A stretch of DNA of 64,000 nucleotides from Massilia mucilaginosa (GCF_011682145.1 NZ_WHJH01000001.1:478974-542973), one strand, 5' to 3'; counted from the stretch's first letter, positions 17,309-26,617 are shown. A program made the numbers and translations. The notes: generated by a model from the sequence alone, not told the origin.

Positions 17309-20300
17309 CCGGTTCCAGCGCGCCAGGATCGCGTCCGGCAGCTCCGGGCGGCTGTACAGGTAGCCCTGCGCCTGGTTGCAGCCGTGGCGCAGCAAGAAGG
17401 CGGCCTGCTCGTCGGTCTCGACCCCTTCCGCGATGACCGACAGGTTCATGCTCTTGCCAAGCTGGATGATGGCGATCGCGATCGCCTCGTCGTTGACGTC
17501 GGTCGAGATATCCTTGATGAAGCTGCGGTCGATTTTCAAGGTCTGCACCGGCAGTTGCTTGAGGTAGGCCAGCGACGAGTAGCCGGTGCCGAAATCGTCG
17601 ATCGCCAGGCCCACGCCGATCGAATGCAGGTCGTTGATGAAGACCAGCGCGTCGCCGGTATTCATGATCACCGACTCGGTCACTTCCAGCTGCAGGCGCT
17701 GCGGCGCCAGGCCGGTTTCCTGGAGGATGTCGGCCACCATGTTGACGATGCTGCCGCGTTCGAACTGCTTGACCGACAGGTTGACCGCGATCTTCGGCAC
17801 ATGCAGGCCGGCCGCTTCCCAGCGGATCATCTGGCGGCAGGCCTCTTCCAGCACCCACTTGCCGAGCTGGTTGATGAAGCCCGTATCTTCGGCCAGCGGG
17901 ATGAAGCGCACCGGCGTCACATTGCCCAGCTCCGGATTGTGCCAGCGCACCAGCGCCTCGACCCCGATCAGGCGGCCCGTGTCGATTTCGACCTGCGGCT
18001 GGTAGTTCAGGAAAATCTCGTTCTTGTCGATCGAGCGGCGCAGCATCGCTTCCAGGCGCAGGCGCTCGACGCCTTCGCCGGTCATCGACGGCGCATAGAA
18101 CCGATAGCCGTTGCGCCCGCGCGCCTTGGCCTGGTACATGGCCACGTCGGCATTGCGGATCAGCATGGTCAGGTCGGCCGCATCGTCCGGGAACACGCTG
18201 ATGCCGACACTGCCGGTGACGAACAGCTCGTAATCGGAAATGATGAAAGGCTGTTCGAACATGGCCATCAGTTTTTCGGCCACCAGGCCGGCGCCGACCT
18301 GGCCGCCCACATTTTCGAGCAGGACGATGAATTCGTCGCCGCCCAGGCGCGCCAGCGTGTCGCCTTCGCGCAGCTTGCCCTGCAGGGCCGCCGCTACCTG
18401 TTTGAGCAATTCGTCGCCCACATGGTGGCCGAGCGTGTCGTTGACGTTCTTGAAGCGATCGAGGTCGATGAACATCACCGCCAGCTGCTGGCCGTCGCGC
18501 GAGGCGCGCGCCAGCGCGTGTTGCAGGCGGTCGTGGAACAGCAGGCGGTTGGGCAGCGCGGTGAGCGAATCGTGGTGCGCCATGTGGTCGAGCTGCTCCT
18601 GCGATTCCTTGACCTTGGTGATATCGCTGAACACCGCCACATAGTGCGTGGTCGCGCCGTGGTCGTCGCGCACCGCGGAGACGGTCAGCCACTGCAGATA
18701 GGTTTCGCCGTTCTTGCGCGTGTCCCAGCGCTCGCCGCGCCAGAAGCCGTTTTCTTCCAGTTCGGCCCACATCTGCTGGTACATGGCCGGACTTTCGGTG
18801 GAAGAACGGGTCAGGCGCACATCCTTGCCGACCGCTTCGATGTCGGTGAAGCCGGTGATCTGGGTGAACGCCGGGTTGACCGCCACGATCACGAGATCGA
18901 CGTCGATCACCATCACGGCATCGGCGATATGTTCGAGCACCGTGGCCGACAGGCGCAGCTTTTCCTCGGCCTCGCGCCGCTCGGTGACGTCGGCATAGAC
19001 CCAGATGCTGCCGCCGTTGGGGCGTTCCGGGTCGAGCGCGCAGCCGCTCACGCGGCACCAGAACACGGTGCCGTCTTCCTTCATGTACTGGCGCTCCTCG
19101 TTGTAGTCCTTGCCGTCGGCCAGGGCCGCGTACTGGCGCTCGCCCGCGCGCAGGAATTCGTCGTGGCTCGGATACATGATGTCGGCCAGCTTGCCGGTCA
19201 TCTCGCCGCTGGCGTAGCCGAACAGGTCTTCGCAGCGCCGGTTGACCGACACGATGCGCCGTTCGCGCACGAACATCACGCCGAACATGACATTGTCGAG
19301 AATCGCGCTTTGCTCGGTCAGCAGCGCCTCGATGCGCATTTCGTTGTGTTTGCGTTCGCTGATGTCGGCGATGATCCCGTCGACCCACGAATTCTCAAGC
19401 TTGTCGGCGGCCTGCGGCTGGCCGTTCTCGGAGACCCAGCGCTCGGTGCCGGTCGAATCGATGATGCGGTACTCGATCTGGTACGGACGCCCGCTGCTCA
19501 TCGCCTCGCGCACGGTGCGGCTTTGCATGCGCCGGTCTTCGGGGCAGATCAGGTCCGACCAGGCGTCGGTGGTGCTGCGCATGAACAGCGCGGCGGCGTA
19601 GCCGGAAATGTCTTCGATGGCGTCGCTGACAAAATCGATGGAGCCGCCCGGACGCACGCGGAACACCGCGCCCGGCACCTGGGTGACGATGGTGCGGAAG
19701 CGCTCCTCGCGCCGGCCGATGTCTTCGAACAGGTGCTTGATGGCGACCCGCATCTGCTCCATCTGCTTGGCCAGGCGGCCCAGTTCATCGCTGCCTTCGA
19801 GTTCGAGGCGCGTTTCGAAGTCGCCGTGCGAGAGGCGGTCGGAAAACTTCATCAGCTGGCGCAGCGGCACCAGCAAGCGCTTGTTCAGGAACAGCACGAT
19901 CAGCACCAGCGACACGGTCAGCTGGAACGCCAGCACGAAGGCGTAGTTGGACTGCTTGCCGCGCAATTCCTGCTGGCTGCGGGCGTCGTCCATCTCGACC
20001 ACGACCACGCCGATGCGCTCGCCGCGCACCAGGATGTCGCGTTCGGCGCGGTAGATTCTCCCGACCGGGCGCTGGGCCGAATGGATGTTGATGAACTGGG
20101 CGTCGGCCTGGCCGATCACCTGGATATGCAGCACCGACGGATCGCGCATCACCGATTCGACCAGCGACTGGGCCGATTCGGCGTTCATGTTCCAGAGCGA
20201 CTCCTGCATGCCGAGGGCGAGGATGTCGACGTTGCGGCGCAGCGACTCGCCCAGCACCGCCTTGGCCGCCGTCTGCTCCTGCACGCCGATCAGCACATAG

Positions 20301-20422
20301 CTGCCGATCATGGCGGGAATGACCAGTCCGCCGAAGACGACCAGCATCAGCGCGCCGTAGATCGACAGCCCGTACAGCTTGCCCAGCTTGGTACGGAAAC
20401 GTTGGTAGGCCGTGCTAAGCAT
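17294..20422 (-). CDS. membrane PAS-GGDEF-EAL cyclic di-GMP enzyme
   Basis: 1,042 residues. Order: membrane segment (about 20-45), periplasmic sensor (about 45-185), second membrane segment, HAMP (about 205-260), three PAS domains, GGDEF, EAL. The GGDEF domain is intact (ARLGGDEF) with the RxxD product-inhibition site five residues before it (REGD). The EAL domain has VEALVRW and the DDFGTGYSS metal/loop motif. It can therefore in principle both make and break c-di-GMP. The start is the ATG at 20422; the frame continues upstream but without a membrane-protein-like sequence. The last codons lie in a tandem repeat that duplicates the stop. Confidence 0.92.
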   Translation of the reverse strand: MLSTAYQRFRTKLGKLYGLSIYGALMLVVFGGLVIPAMIGSYVLIGVQEQTAAKAVLGESLRRNVDILALGMQESLWNMNAESAQSLVESVMRDPSVLHIQVIGQADAQFINIHSAQRPVGRIYRAERDILVRGERIGVVVVEMDDARSQQELRGKQSNYAFVLAFQLTVSLVLIVLFLNKRLLVPLRQLMKFSDRLSHGDFETRLELEGSDELGRLAKQMEQMRVAIKHLFEDIGRREERFRTIVTQVPGAVFRVRPGGSIDFVSDAIEDISGYAAALFMRSTTDAWSDLICPEDRRMQSRTVREAMSSGRPYQIEYRIIDSTGTERWVSENGQPQAADKLENSWVDGIIADISERKHNEMRIEALLTEQSAILDNVMFGVMFVRERRIVSVNRRCEDLFGYASGEMTGKLADIMYPSHDEFLRAGERQYAALADGKDYNEERQYMKEDGTVFWCRVSGCALDPERPNGGSIWVYADVTERREAEEKLRLSATVLEHIADAVMVIDVDLVIVAVNPAFTQITGFTDIEAVGKDVRLTRSSTESPAMYQQMWAELEENGFWRGERWDTRKNGETYLQWLTVSAVRDDHGATTHYVAVFSDITKVKESQEQLDHMAHHDSLTALPNRLLFHDRLQHALARASRDGQQLAVMFIDLDRFKNVNDTLGHHVGDELLKQVAAALQGKLREGDTLARLGGDEFIVLLENVGGQVGAGLVAEKLMAMFEQPFIISDYELFVTGSVGISVFPDDAADLTMLIRNADVAMYQAKARGRNGYRFYAPSMTGEGVERLRLEAMLRRSIDKNEIFLNYQPQVEIDTGRLIGVEALVRWHNPELGNVTPVRFIPLAEDTGFINQLGKWVLEEACRQMIRWEAAGLHVPKIAVNLSVKQFERGSIVNMVADILQETGLAPQRLQLEVTESVIMNTGDALVFINDLHSIGVGLAIDDFGTGYSSLAYLKQLPVQTLKIDRSFIKDISTDVNDEAIAIAIIQLGKSMNLSVIAEGVETDEQAAFLLRHGCNQAQGYLYSRPELPDAILARWNRLAPL

Positions 20423-20733
20423 GCAGCGAGTCGGAAAGCATACGCGAGGATGTCGGAATGATAATTTGGACAATAAAAGTTTTCTATGCGGAATTATGCA
20501 CGGAAGCACCCGCCAAGTCATCAACAGCACGGAAGGATGAGGCGTTTTACTGACGGAGGGGAAAACAGTTGACGTATTGCTTGCACCGGGGTGCGCTATC
20601 CAGGTCACAATCCCACCGTGGATGAGAATCATTCTTTTCGAGGCTTGCAGCGGCAACAATCGATGGTAGATTGATCCACTCCGTTCAAAATCCAGCATCC
20701 AGCCATGCCTGACGACGAAACCAGAGGTCCTCC
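20423..20733. promoter_or_regulatory. intergenic region with a weak Fur-box-like site
   Basis: Divergent promoter region between the GGDEF-EAL gene and the 144-residue gene. It contains a short palindrome AGAAT-C-ATTCT (within 20621-20637). I count 13 of 19 matches of this site to the Fur consensus. A GCACC-GG-GGTGC palindrome lies at 20582-20594. No convincing promoter was identified, and no iron gene is adjacent. Confidence 0.25.
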
Positions 20734-21168
20734 ATGAAAATCGATCCCGCTACCACCCCGCTGTTTTCAGCCCGGACAACAGCCCCGGCGCCGTTCCAGG
20801 CCGCACGATCGACGGCGGCGTCCGGCAACGCCACGCGGGAAGCCGCCGGCGTCAGGCAAGCCGACTTTACCAGCATGACGCGCCAGGACATGCGCGACTG
20901 GGCCAACGGCCAGATCCGCAGCGGGCAAATGTCGCTCGACGACGGCCGCCCGTTCATGGCCATGACCATGAAGATCCCGGCCGGCGGGGGCGCGGAGGTG
21001 CCCGCCGAGGGCGATGGCGAACGCATCGACTCTAGCCAGAAGTTGCGCAGCGGCATAGACGGCGCCATCGCGCGCAACGATCAGCTAACGCGCAAGATGC
21101 TCGAATCGGCCATGGACATCCTGCGGCAAAACCAGGGCAGGACGATCGGGATCGATACCAGCGCCTGA
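20734..21168 (+). CDS. conserved small protein of unknown function
   Basis: 144 residues, no signal peptide or membrane segment. The N-terminal 40 residues are Ala/Thr-rich and probably disordered. A compact middle part reads TSMTRQDMRDWANGQIRSGQ, followed by MSLDDGRPFMAMTMKIP. AGAGG lies about 7 bases before the ATG. The segment looks like a family-specific motif, but I cannot name the family. It stands alone, downstream of the divergent GGDEF-EAL gene. Confidence 0.55.
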   Translation: MKIDPATTPLFSARTTAPAPFQAARSTAASGNATREAAGVRQADFTSMTRQDMRDWANGQIRSGQMSLDDGRPFMAMTMKIPAGGGAEVPAEGDGERIDSSQKLRSGIDGAIARNDQLTRKMLESAMDILRQNQGRTIGIDTSA

Positions 21169-21316
21169 GGACCTCAGGGTGGTTCGCGCAGCAAGCACAG
21201 GGAGATGGCGCCCCTGAACCCGGCGATGGGTGGCGACGAGTGGCAAACGGCAGGCGCCTCAGCGCGAATCGCGCCGACTTGCTATCATCGCAGCACTTTT
21301 CTAACAGGGACTCCCC

Positions 21317-21823
21317 ATGACTTTTTCCATGTACGACGCTTCGGTGCCCGTTTTCAAGCAAATCCTGACCAGCCTGTCGGCCGTCATCGACAAGGCCGAA
21401 GCCCACGCCACCGACAAGAAGATCGAACCGGCGGCCCTGCTGCAGGCGCGTCTGTATCCGGACATGTTCCCTTTCCTGCGCCAGGTCCAGGTAGCGGCCG
21501 ACTTCGCCAAGGGCTGCTGCGCCCGCCTGGCTGGCGTGGACGTGCCGCGCTATGACGATACCGAGCAGACTTTCGCCGAACTGAAAGACCGCATCGCCAA
21601 GACGCTCGATTTCATCAACGGCTTGCCGCAGGATGGCATCGAAGCGAGTGCCCAGCGCGACATCAGCACCAGCAGCGGCGCCAACGCCAAGCAGTTCAAG
21701 GGCCAGGTGTATCTGGCGCATTACGCGCTGCCGCACTTCTATTTCCACGCCACCACCGCGTACGCGATCCTGCGCCATAACGGCGTTGAAGTGGGCAAGA
21801 AAGACTTCATCGGCTCGTTTTAA
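21317..21823 (+). CDS. DUF1993 family protein
   Basis: 168 residues that match DUF1993, a family with a DinB-like four-helix bundle. The N-terminus MTFSMYDASVPVFKQILTSL, the central RLYPDMFPFLRQVQVAADFAKG and the C-terminal YLAHYALPHFYFHATTAYAIL are characteristic, with His residues in the last segment that could bind metal. An AGGGA site precedes the ATG. The function is unknown. It is convergent with the TetR gene, with two hairpins between. Confidence 0.88.
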   Translation: MTFSMYDASVPVFKQILTSLSAVIDKAEAHATDKKIEPAALLQARLYPDMFPFLRQVQVAADFAKGCCARLAGVDVPRYDDTEQTFAELKDRIAKTLDFINGLPQDGIEASAQRDISTSSGANAKQFKGQVYLAHYALPHFYFHATTAYAILRHNGVEVGKKDFIGSF

Positions 21824-21847
21824 GCGGCCCACACACACTATATAGTG

Positions 21848-21894
21848 AGGGGAGCTGCCCGGCTCCCCTGCCCGCCCCGATCGCGCATCGGGGC
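21848..21894. terminator. two hairpins between convergent genes
   Basis: The first has arms AGGGGAGC/GCTCCCCT (21848-21855, 21862-21869). The second has arms GCCCCGAT/ATCGGGGC (21874-21881, 21887-21894). Neither has a T run. Their position between two stop codons supports a bidirectional termination role. Confidence 0.55.
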
Positions 21895-21906
21895 GCGGCG
21901 GCTCAT

Positions 21907-22500
21907 TTACGCATCGCATGGCGCGACCGGCATACCGAGCACCATGGAAACAAGCTCCCATACTTCGCTGAACGCGCGCTGCGCCGCCGCATCCGACGGC
22001 GACAAAAGCAACTCGTCCGCATACCCCATTGTCAACGCAAAGATCTGCCGTCCCGCGCGCTCGGTCGAGCGACAGCGAAAATCACCACCGGCAAGCCCGC
22101 GTTCGATGAGCCGCCCCAGCGCTTCATGCCAATTGGTATTGATCTCCCGATAGGTGGCGGCCAGGGCGGCGTCGTGCATCGCCTCGTCCCACACGTCGAA
22201 CCACAGCCTCCAGACCGGATCGGCGGTCGCCGGCAGGCACTCGCGCAGGAAGCTGCGCAGCGCGTCAGCGGGACTTCCCGAGCGCGTCAGCGCGATAATC
22301 TGCTCAAGCTGTAAATTGGCAAAGCGCAGGAAAGCCTCGCGGCGCAGGCATTCCCAGTCCCCGAAATAGTGATAAAGATGACTGTTCGACAAGCCGGCAT
22401 GCCGGGTTACATCGCGCGTTGAGACATTCGCGAAGCCTTTTTGAAGAAACATTTCCAGCGCGCTGGCGAGGATCTGGCTTTTACGGTCGATGGCGGGCAT
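21907..22500 (-). CDS. TetR/AcrR family transcriptional regulator
   Basis: 197 residues. The N-terminal DNA-binding domain (about 5-50) has the TetR helix-turn-helix, ending in DVTRHAGLSNSHLYHYFGDW; the C-terminal part would bind a small ligand. The start is ATG 22500 (MPAIDRKSQ); the frame runs on to a TTG inside the palindromic operator, which is unlikely to be translated. It is divergent from the ABC-type membrane gene. The double palindrome between them makes autoregulation and control of that gene likely. Confidence 0.88.
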   Translation of the reverse strand: MPAIDRKSQILASALEMFLQKGFANVSTRDVTRHAGLSNSHLYHYFGDWECLRREAFLRFANLQLEQIIALTRSGSPADALRSFLRECLPATADPVWRLWFDVWDEAMHDAALAATYREINTNWHEALGRLIERGLAGGDFRCRSTERAGRQIFALTMGYADELLLSPSDAAAQRAFSEVWELVSMVLGMPVAPCDA

Positions 22501-22526
22501 GGGGGGATTCCAGTGAACGGTTGCGT

Positions 22527-22564
22527 TTGAGCGAGTGCTCAAGTAGACTTGAGCACTCGCTCAA
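22527..22564. promoter_or_regulatory. double palindromic operator between tetR-like and ABC-type genes
   Basis: A perfect 17-bp inverted repeat (22527-22543 and 22548-22564, 4-bp spacer TAGA). Each arm is itself a palindrome: TTGAGC-GAGT-GCTCAA at 22527-22542 and TTGAGC-ACTC-GCTCAA at 22549-22564. The two 16-bp sites are 22 bp apart, about two helical turns. The site lies 27 bp before the regulator start and 32 bp before the divergent gene. Confidence 0.85.
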
Positions 22565-22595
22565 TTCTAGCGCTATCTCAGGTTTCACGCCAGTC

Positions 22596-23520
22596 ATGAC
22601 ACGCCCCACTTCCCTCCCGGCCGCTACCGCGCCAGCCCAGCCATCGGCCAACGCCACCCTCAGGGTGCTGGCGCGCACCTATGCTGGCAAACTCTCCCTG
22701 ACCATGCTGCTGGTGGCCCTGGAAAACGCCTTGCTGCTGGCATATCCTTTGTTCGCCGGGTTTGCCGTCGACGCCATCTTGCGCAAAGACGCCGCCAGTG
22801 CCATGTTGTACGCGGCCGTGGTGCTGGCGTTCTGGCTGATCGGCGCCGCGCGCCGTGCGCCGTGCGCTCGACACGCGCATTTTCACCCGGATTTATGCCG
22901 ACCTGGCTGTCCCGGTCATCCTGAACCAGCGCTTGCACAAGCAAAGCACCTCCACGGCGGCCGCACGCGTGGTGCTGGCGCGCGAGTTTGTCGATTTCTT
23001 CGAGAAGCATGTGCCGGCCATCGCGACCGCGCTGGTGTCGATCGTCGGCGCGTCGGTGATGCTGGTGCTGATCGAGCGCTGGATTGGCCTCGCCTGCCTG
23101 ACGGCGCTGCTGCTGTGCGCGGGCCTGATGCCGCGTTTCGCCCGGCGCAACCAGATGCTGCACCAGCGCCTGAACGACCAGCTGGAAAAGGAAATCGGGC
23201 TGGTACAAGACGTGGGAGCGCACACGCTCACGCGTCACTACCGCTTCCTCTCAAGGCTGCGCATCGGTTTGTCCGATCGGGAGGCGATCGCTTTTCTGTG
23301 CATCGGCATGCTGGCGGCAACCCTGTTTGCGCTTGCCATCATCCGCCTGGCGATGCGCGATGCGGCCTCGGCCGGCCATATTTATGCCGTCATGACCTAC
23401 CTGTGGACCTTCGTGTGCAGCCTCGACGAGGCGCCCGCCATGCTCGACCAGCTGGCGCGGCTCACGGACATCGGGCAGCGGGTCCATCCCGGCTCGCCCC
23501 GCGAGGTGGAGACGCAGTGA
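22596..23520 (+). pseudogene. ABC-type six-transmembrane protein without ATPase domain, frameshifted
   Basis: Two frames together give one protein. From ATG 22596 the first frame reads a membrane segment (ENALLLAYPLFAGFAVDAIL) up to WLIGAARR. A different frame then continues ALDTRIFTRIYADLAVPVI to the stop at 23520. The break is an exact 7-bp tandem duplication, CGCCGTG at 22851-22857 and 22858-22864; removing one copy restores 305 residues. The product would be the transmembrane half of a type-1 ABC exporter, with no Walker motifs. It may be a true mutation or a sequencing error. The TetR-family regulator is divergent. Confidence 0.8.
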
Positions 23521-23557
23521 AGACCGAACGAGCCCGGTGCGCCTCCCGAGCAAGCAT

Positions 23558-23770
23558 TCAGGTATTGCGGCGCGGGTAGCCTTGCGCGAGGATGCGCACC
23601 CAGACCACTTCCTTTTCGGCCTCGCTCATCGAGACCCAGTGCGCCACTTCCACCACGCTGCGCCCGCAGCCGCGGCAGATTTCGTCGAACGTGGTCGAGC
23701 AGACTGCGACACAGGGCGTGTCCGGCCGCTCAGGCGGCTTCACGCCGCCCTCACTTGGCGGGGCCGACAT
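23558..23770 (-). CDS. DUF1289 protein
   Basis: 70 residues with the four-cysteine signature of DUF1289: PC-x3-C-x6-C-x2-C (CVAVCSTTFDEICRGCGRS) followed by HW, which suggests a small Fe-S or zinc protein. The start is ATG 23770, overlapping the end of the DUF1415 gene by 20 bp, so the two are coupled. The function is unknown. Confidence 0.82.
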   Translation of the reverse strand: MSAPPSEGGVKPPERPDTPCVAVCSTTFDEICRGCGRSVVEVAHWVSMSEAEKEVVWVRILAQGYPRRNT

Positions 23771-24320
23771 CGAGCGCGTCCCAGCCGTCATGGCCGAGCT
23801 TTTCCATCGTTTCAATATTCTTGTCGAAAATCTCGGACGCTTCCGGGAAGGCCTCGACCGCGCGTTCGATGCTGTCTTCGCGCAGCAGGTGCAGGATCGG
23901 GTACGGGGCGCGGTTGGTGAAGTTGCTGATATCGTTGATAGCGGTGTCCGCGAACTGGTATTGCGGGTGGAAACTGGCCACCTGCAGTTCGCCGTCGAGC
24001 TGCATGTCTTCCAGCGCCGCATCGGCCACGTCGAGGAATTCGTTGTAGTCCAGGAAGTCGGTCAGGACGAAGGGATGGATCAGCAAGGTGGTGTCGATCT
24101 TTTCCGGATCGGTATCGGACAGCAGTTGCAGCTCATTCATCAGGGTTTCGAGCAAGACTTCCGGCGTGGTGGCGCTGGACACGACGTACCGCACCTGCTT
24201 TTTCACATGAACGGCTTTGGCGAACGGACACAAATTGAGTCCGATGACGGCTTTTTCCAGCCATTGTTGGGTAGCGGCAATGATCTGCTCATCGTCGGCG
24301 TTCAGATTGGGGGTGCTCAT
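23751..24320 (-). CDS. DUF1415 protein
   Basis: 189 residues matching DUF1415: TQQWLEKAVIGLNLCPFAKAV near the N-terminus, LLIHPFVLTDFLDYNEFLD in the middle and REDSIERAV near the C-terminus. The NLCPFAK cysteine is conserved in the family. The role is unknown. The start is ATG 24320 (MSTPNLNADDE); the frame upstream is low-complexity Arg/Ala and is unlikely to be coding. First gene of a two-gene unit with DUF1289. Confidence 0.85.
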   Translation of the reverse strand: MSTPNLNADDEQIIAATQQWLEKAVIGLNLCPFAKAVHVKKQVRYVVSSATTPEVLLETLMNELQLLSDTDPEKIDTTLLIHPFVLTDFLDYNEFLDVADAALEDMQLDGELQVASFHPQYQFADTAINDISNFTNRAPYPILHLLREDSIERAVEAFPEASEIFDKNIETMEKLGHDGWDALDVGPAK

Positions 24321-24832
24321 GGTGATGCTTTCACTGATATAAGAAGAAGTACGCGCGGCGCAAGCGCACGCCGCAAGCGGGCGCCGCAAGCGGAGGCCGC
24401 AAACCCAAATTGTACGCACTCTTTGCGCCACCTCATAGGCACCCCCGCGTTTCGGGGTACTTTAGGACCCGTCGACCGATCCGCCCCACCCCGGCGGCGC
24501 GGCGGTTTTGGTATTATTCCCCGGCGTACCGTGCCCGGCCCCGACAGCCCCGCGCAGCGCTCTCCGGCTCATCTTTGCCATAGGAGAAAATCATGCATAC
24601 CCCCCGGGAGTATCTGAAGCGTTCCCGTCCATACACTGATGGCATCCTGGCATTTTTAAGGCATACTCCCGGCAATTGGTCTTTTCCGATGCAACAATAT
24701 TGGTCGGAAGTGTTGTCAAAATATTTGCTTCGCACACACTTATTTGACTTGACTCAAAGCGGAAGTGGTACGTACACTCCGAGCTTATCTATTCGTCTGT
24801 CCGGCAGTTTTCGGACCCAACAATGGAACGCT
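24321..24832. other. 512-bp intergenic region before mltD
   Basis: No gene. It holds four imperfect copies of a 12-14 bp GC-rich unit around CGCCGCAAGCGG (about 24356-24405) and a small CCCCG-CGTTT-CGGGG hairpin (24443-24457). An in-frame open stretch from 24593 to mltD lacks a signal peptide and protein-like composition, and is read as leader. Confidence 0.5.
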
Positions 24833-26200
24833 ATGCAAAAAACGACACGCAATACCACTTCACTTGCAGTCCTCGTTCTGATGCTCGCGCCAGCGCTCAG
24901 CCACGCGGTCGACTCCGTCTCGACCAACGTCGCGCCGCTCGCCCCGACTGTCAAGCCAGCACCAGCCCCGCTCCAGGCCTTCCCCGCCGTCAAGGCCGAT
25001 GAATACAAGGAAGCCGATGTCTGGGGCCGTATCCGCACCGGTTACGCGATTCCCGATATCGAGAACGAGCTTGTTGCCAAGCACGTCAAGTGGTACAGCA
25101 CCCGTCCCGACTATATTGCCCGCACCTCGGCGCGGGCCTCGCGTTACCTGTTCCACGTGGTCCAGGAACTCGAAAAGCGCAACATGCCGACCGAGCTGGC
25201 TTTGCTGCCGATTATCGAATCGGCCTTCAATCCGCAAGCCTATTCCAAGGCCAACGCCGCCGGCATGTGGCAGTTCGTGCCCGGCACCGGCAAGGATTTC
25301 AATCTCAAGCAAAACATGTTCAAGGACGAGCGCCGCGGCGTGCTGGCCTCGACCGATGCCGCGCTGACCTACCTGCAGCGCCTGTACGGCATGTTCGGCG
25401 ACTGGCCGCTGGCCCTGGCCGCCTACAACTGGGGCGAAGGCAATGTCCAGCGCGCCATCAAGAAGAACCAGGCGCTCGGCAAGCCGACCGACTACGAAAG
25501 CCTGTACGAGCACATGCCGGCCGAAACGCGCGAGTACGTGCCGAAGCTGCAAGCGGTCAAGAACATCATCGCCAACCCGGCCCAGTACCACGTCTCGCTG
25601 CCGGTGATCGACAATTCGCCGTATTTCACCGCGATCGACAAGACCAGCGACATCGACCTGACCATCGCGGCCCAGCTGGCCGAATTATCGGTCGAAGAGT
25701 TCAAGGCGCTCAATCCGCAGTTCAACCGCCCGGTCATCACCGGCGGCGAACAGACCAAGATTTTGCTGCCCCAGGAAAATGCCGAAAAGTTCCACCTGAA
25801 CCTGGCGCAATGGGGCCGTTCCCTGTCGACCTGGACCACGCACAAGATTACCGGCGCGAAAGACAGCATTGCGTCGCTGGCGTCGCGCTTCGGCACCACC
25901 CCGGAAGTGATTCGCCAGGCTAACAATATTCCGGCAGCAACGCGCCTGAAGGCCGGCTCCACCATCCTGGTGCCGAAAATCTCCAGTTCGGTCCATTCCG
26001 ATATCGCCGAGCACGTCGTCGACAACGCGGTGATGGCCTTCGAAGCCGAACGCGCCGGCCGTCGCGGCGGCCGGGCCGAAAAGCAGACCAATGCCGAACG
26101 CATCAAAGGCAAGGTCGCCGCGCTCAAAACCCGCGTGTCCGCACGCGGCGCCAAGACGGCAGCCAGCGAGTCCCCGCGCTACAAGCGGCGCGGCGGCTGA
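24833..26200 (+). CDS. mltD: membrane-bound lytic murein transglycosylase D
   Basis: 455 residues. It cleaves peptidoglycan glycan strands, releasing 1,6-anhydro muropeptides, in the periplasm. Signal peptide MQKTTRNTTSLAVLVLMLAPALSHA (cut near 25); this is not an obvious lipoprotein signal. The SLT domain spans about 95-250 with catalytic E129 (LLPIIESAFNP), then GMWQFVPGTG and AAYNWGEGNV. Two LysM cell-wall binding repeats follow (about 300-345 and 360-405), then a basic C-terminal tail of about 60 residues. Start ATG 24833 is chosen for the signal peptide. Confidence 0.92.
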   Translation: MQKTTRNTTSLAVLVLMLAPALSHAVDSVSTNVAPLAPTVKPAPAPLQAFPAVKADEYKEADVWGRIRTGYAIPDIENELVAKHVKWYSTRPDYIARTSARASRYLFHVVQELEKRNMPTELALLPIIESAFNPQAYSKANAAGMWQFVPGTGKDFNLKQNMFKDERRGVLASTDAALTYLQRLYGMFGDWPLALAAYNWGEGNVQRAIKKNQALGKPTDYESLYEHMPAETREYVPKLQAVKNIIANPAQYHVSLPVIDNSPYFTAIDKTSDIDLTIAAQLAELSVEEFKALNPQFNRPVITGGEQTKILLPQENAEKFHLNLAQWGRSLSTWTTHKITGAKDSIASLASRFGTTPEVIRQANNIPAATRLKAGSTILVPKISSSVHSDIAEHVVDNAVMAFEAERAGRRGGRAEKQTNAERIKGKVAALKTRVSARGAKTAASESPRYKRRGG

Positions 26201-26210
26201 TGCCCGGTGG

Positions 26211-26231
26211 CGGGTGCGTCGGCCGCACCCG
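26211..26231 (+). terminator. hairpin after mltD
   Basis: Arms CGGGTGCG and CGCACCCG (8 bp, 5-nt loop), 10 bases past the stop. There is no T run, so it may act with Rho or only protect the 3' end. Confidence 0.4.
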
Positions 26232-26617
26232 TCGCATCCCCGTTTATCTACCAAGACTTCTTCAGTAAATCCAGTCCTTGCATACACACTATTCGGATTT
26301 ACCTGTACAAGTACAGTGAAACTACTGTATAGTGTTGTTTGTGCGCTGCAATACGTTTCTCGCAATCAGACTGAAGCGATGGCCCTTAGCAGTAACAAAG
26401 AAGTAAAACTAGCAGCTTCGCAAGCCTAGGCGTATCCCACGGATACCCTCAATAAAGCCCTCCCGCCTTGTGTGTCGCACCTGACACCGTCCCGGCGCAA
26501 AGCTTTTGTGCCGAAATTTCTTTCATCCTGAGTCATTTCGTTGTGTTGGTTGGCGTTGCTATTTTGCGCTCGGAGCATGTGCTCGGGCGCTGATCTATAC
26601 CGAAAGAAAAAAACATA
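26232..26617 (+). promoter_or_regulatory. promoter and long 5' leader of the RNA helicase gene
   Basis: A possible promoter has -35-like TGTACA (26304-26309) and -10 TATAGT (26328-26333), 18 bp apart. The implied leader of about 275 nt is T-rich, then carries a bulged hairpin GCGCTCGGAGCA/TGCTCGGGCGC (26566-26590) just before the weak A-rich ribosome site. Long structured leaders are known for cold-inducible helicase genes; such control here is inference. Confidence 0.4.

Noticed and set aside
17180..20461. Plus-strand open frame of about 1,090 codons antisense to the GGDEF-EAL gene
   Set aside because: His/Arg/Gln/Ala-rich shadow typical of GC-rich genes; the opposite strand has clear domains and a membrane topology.
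20621..20637. Fur box controlling the 144-residue gene
   Set aside because: Match is only partial and there is no iron-related gene; listed as a weak site within the intergenic entry only.
24593..24832. 80-codon N-terminal extension of mltD
   Set aside because: It would bury the clear signal peptide that begins at 24833 and has no MltD-like sequence.
26303..26316. LexA-like palindrome CTGTAC-AA-GTACAG before rhlE
   Set aside because: Only 14 bp between the outer bases, against 16 in the usual CTGT-N8-ACAG box, and no SOS gene follows.
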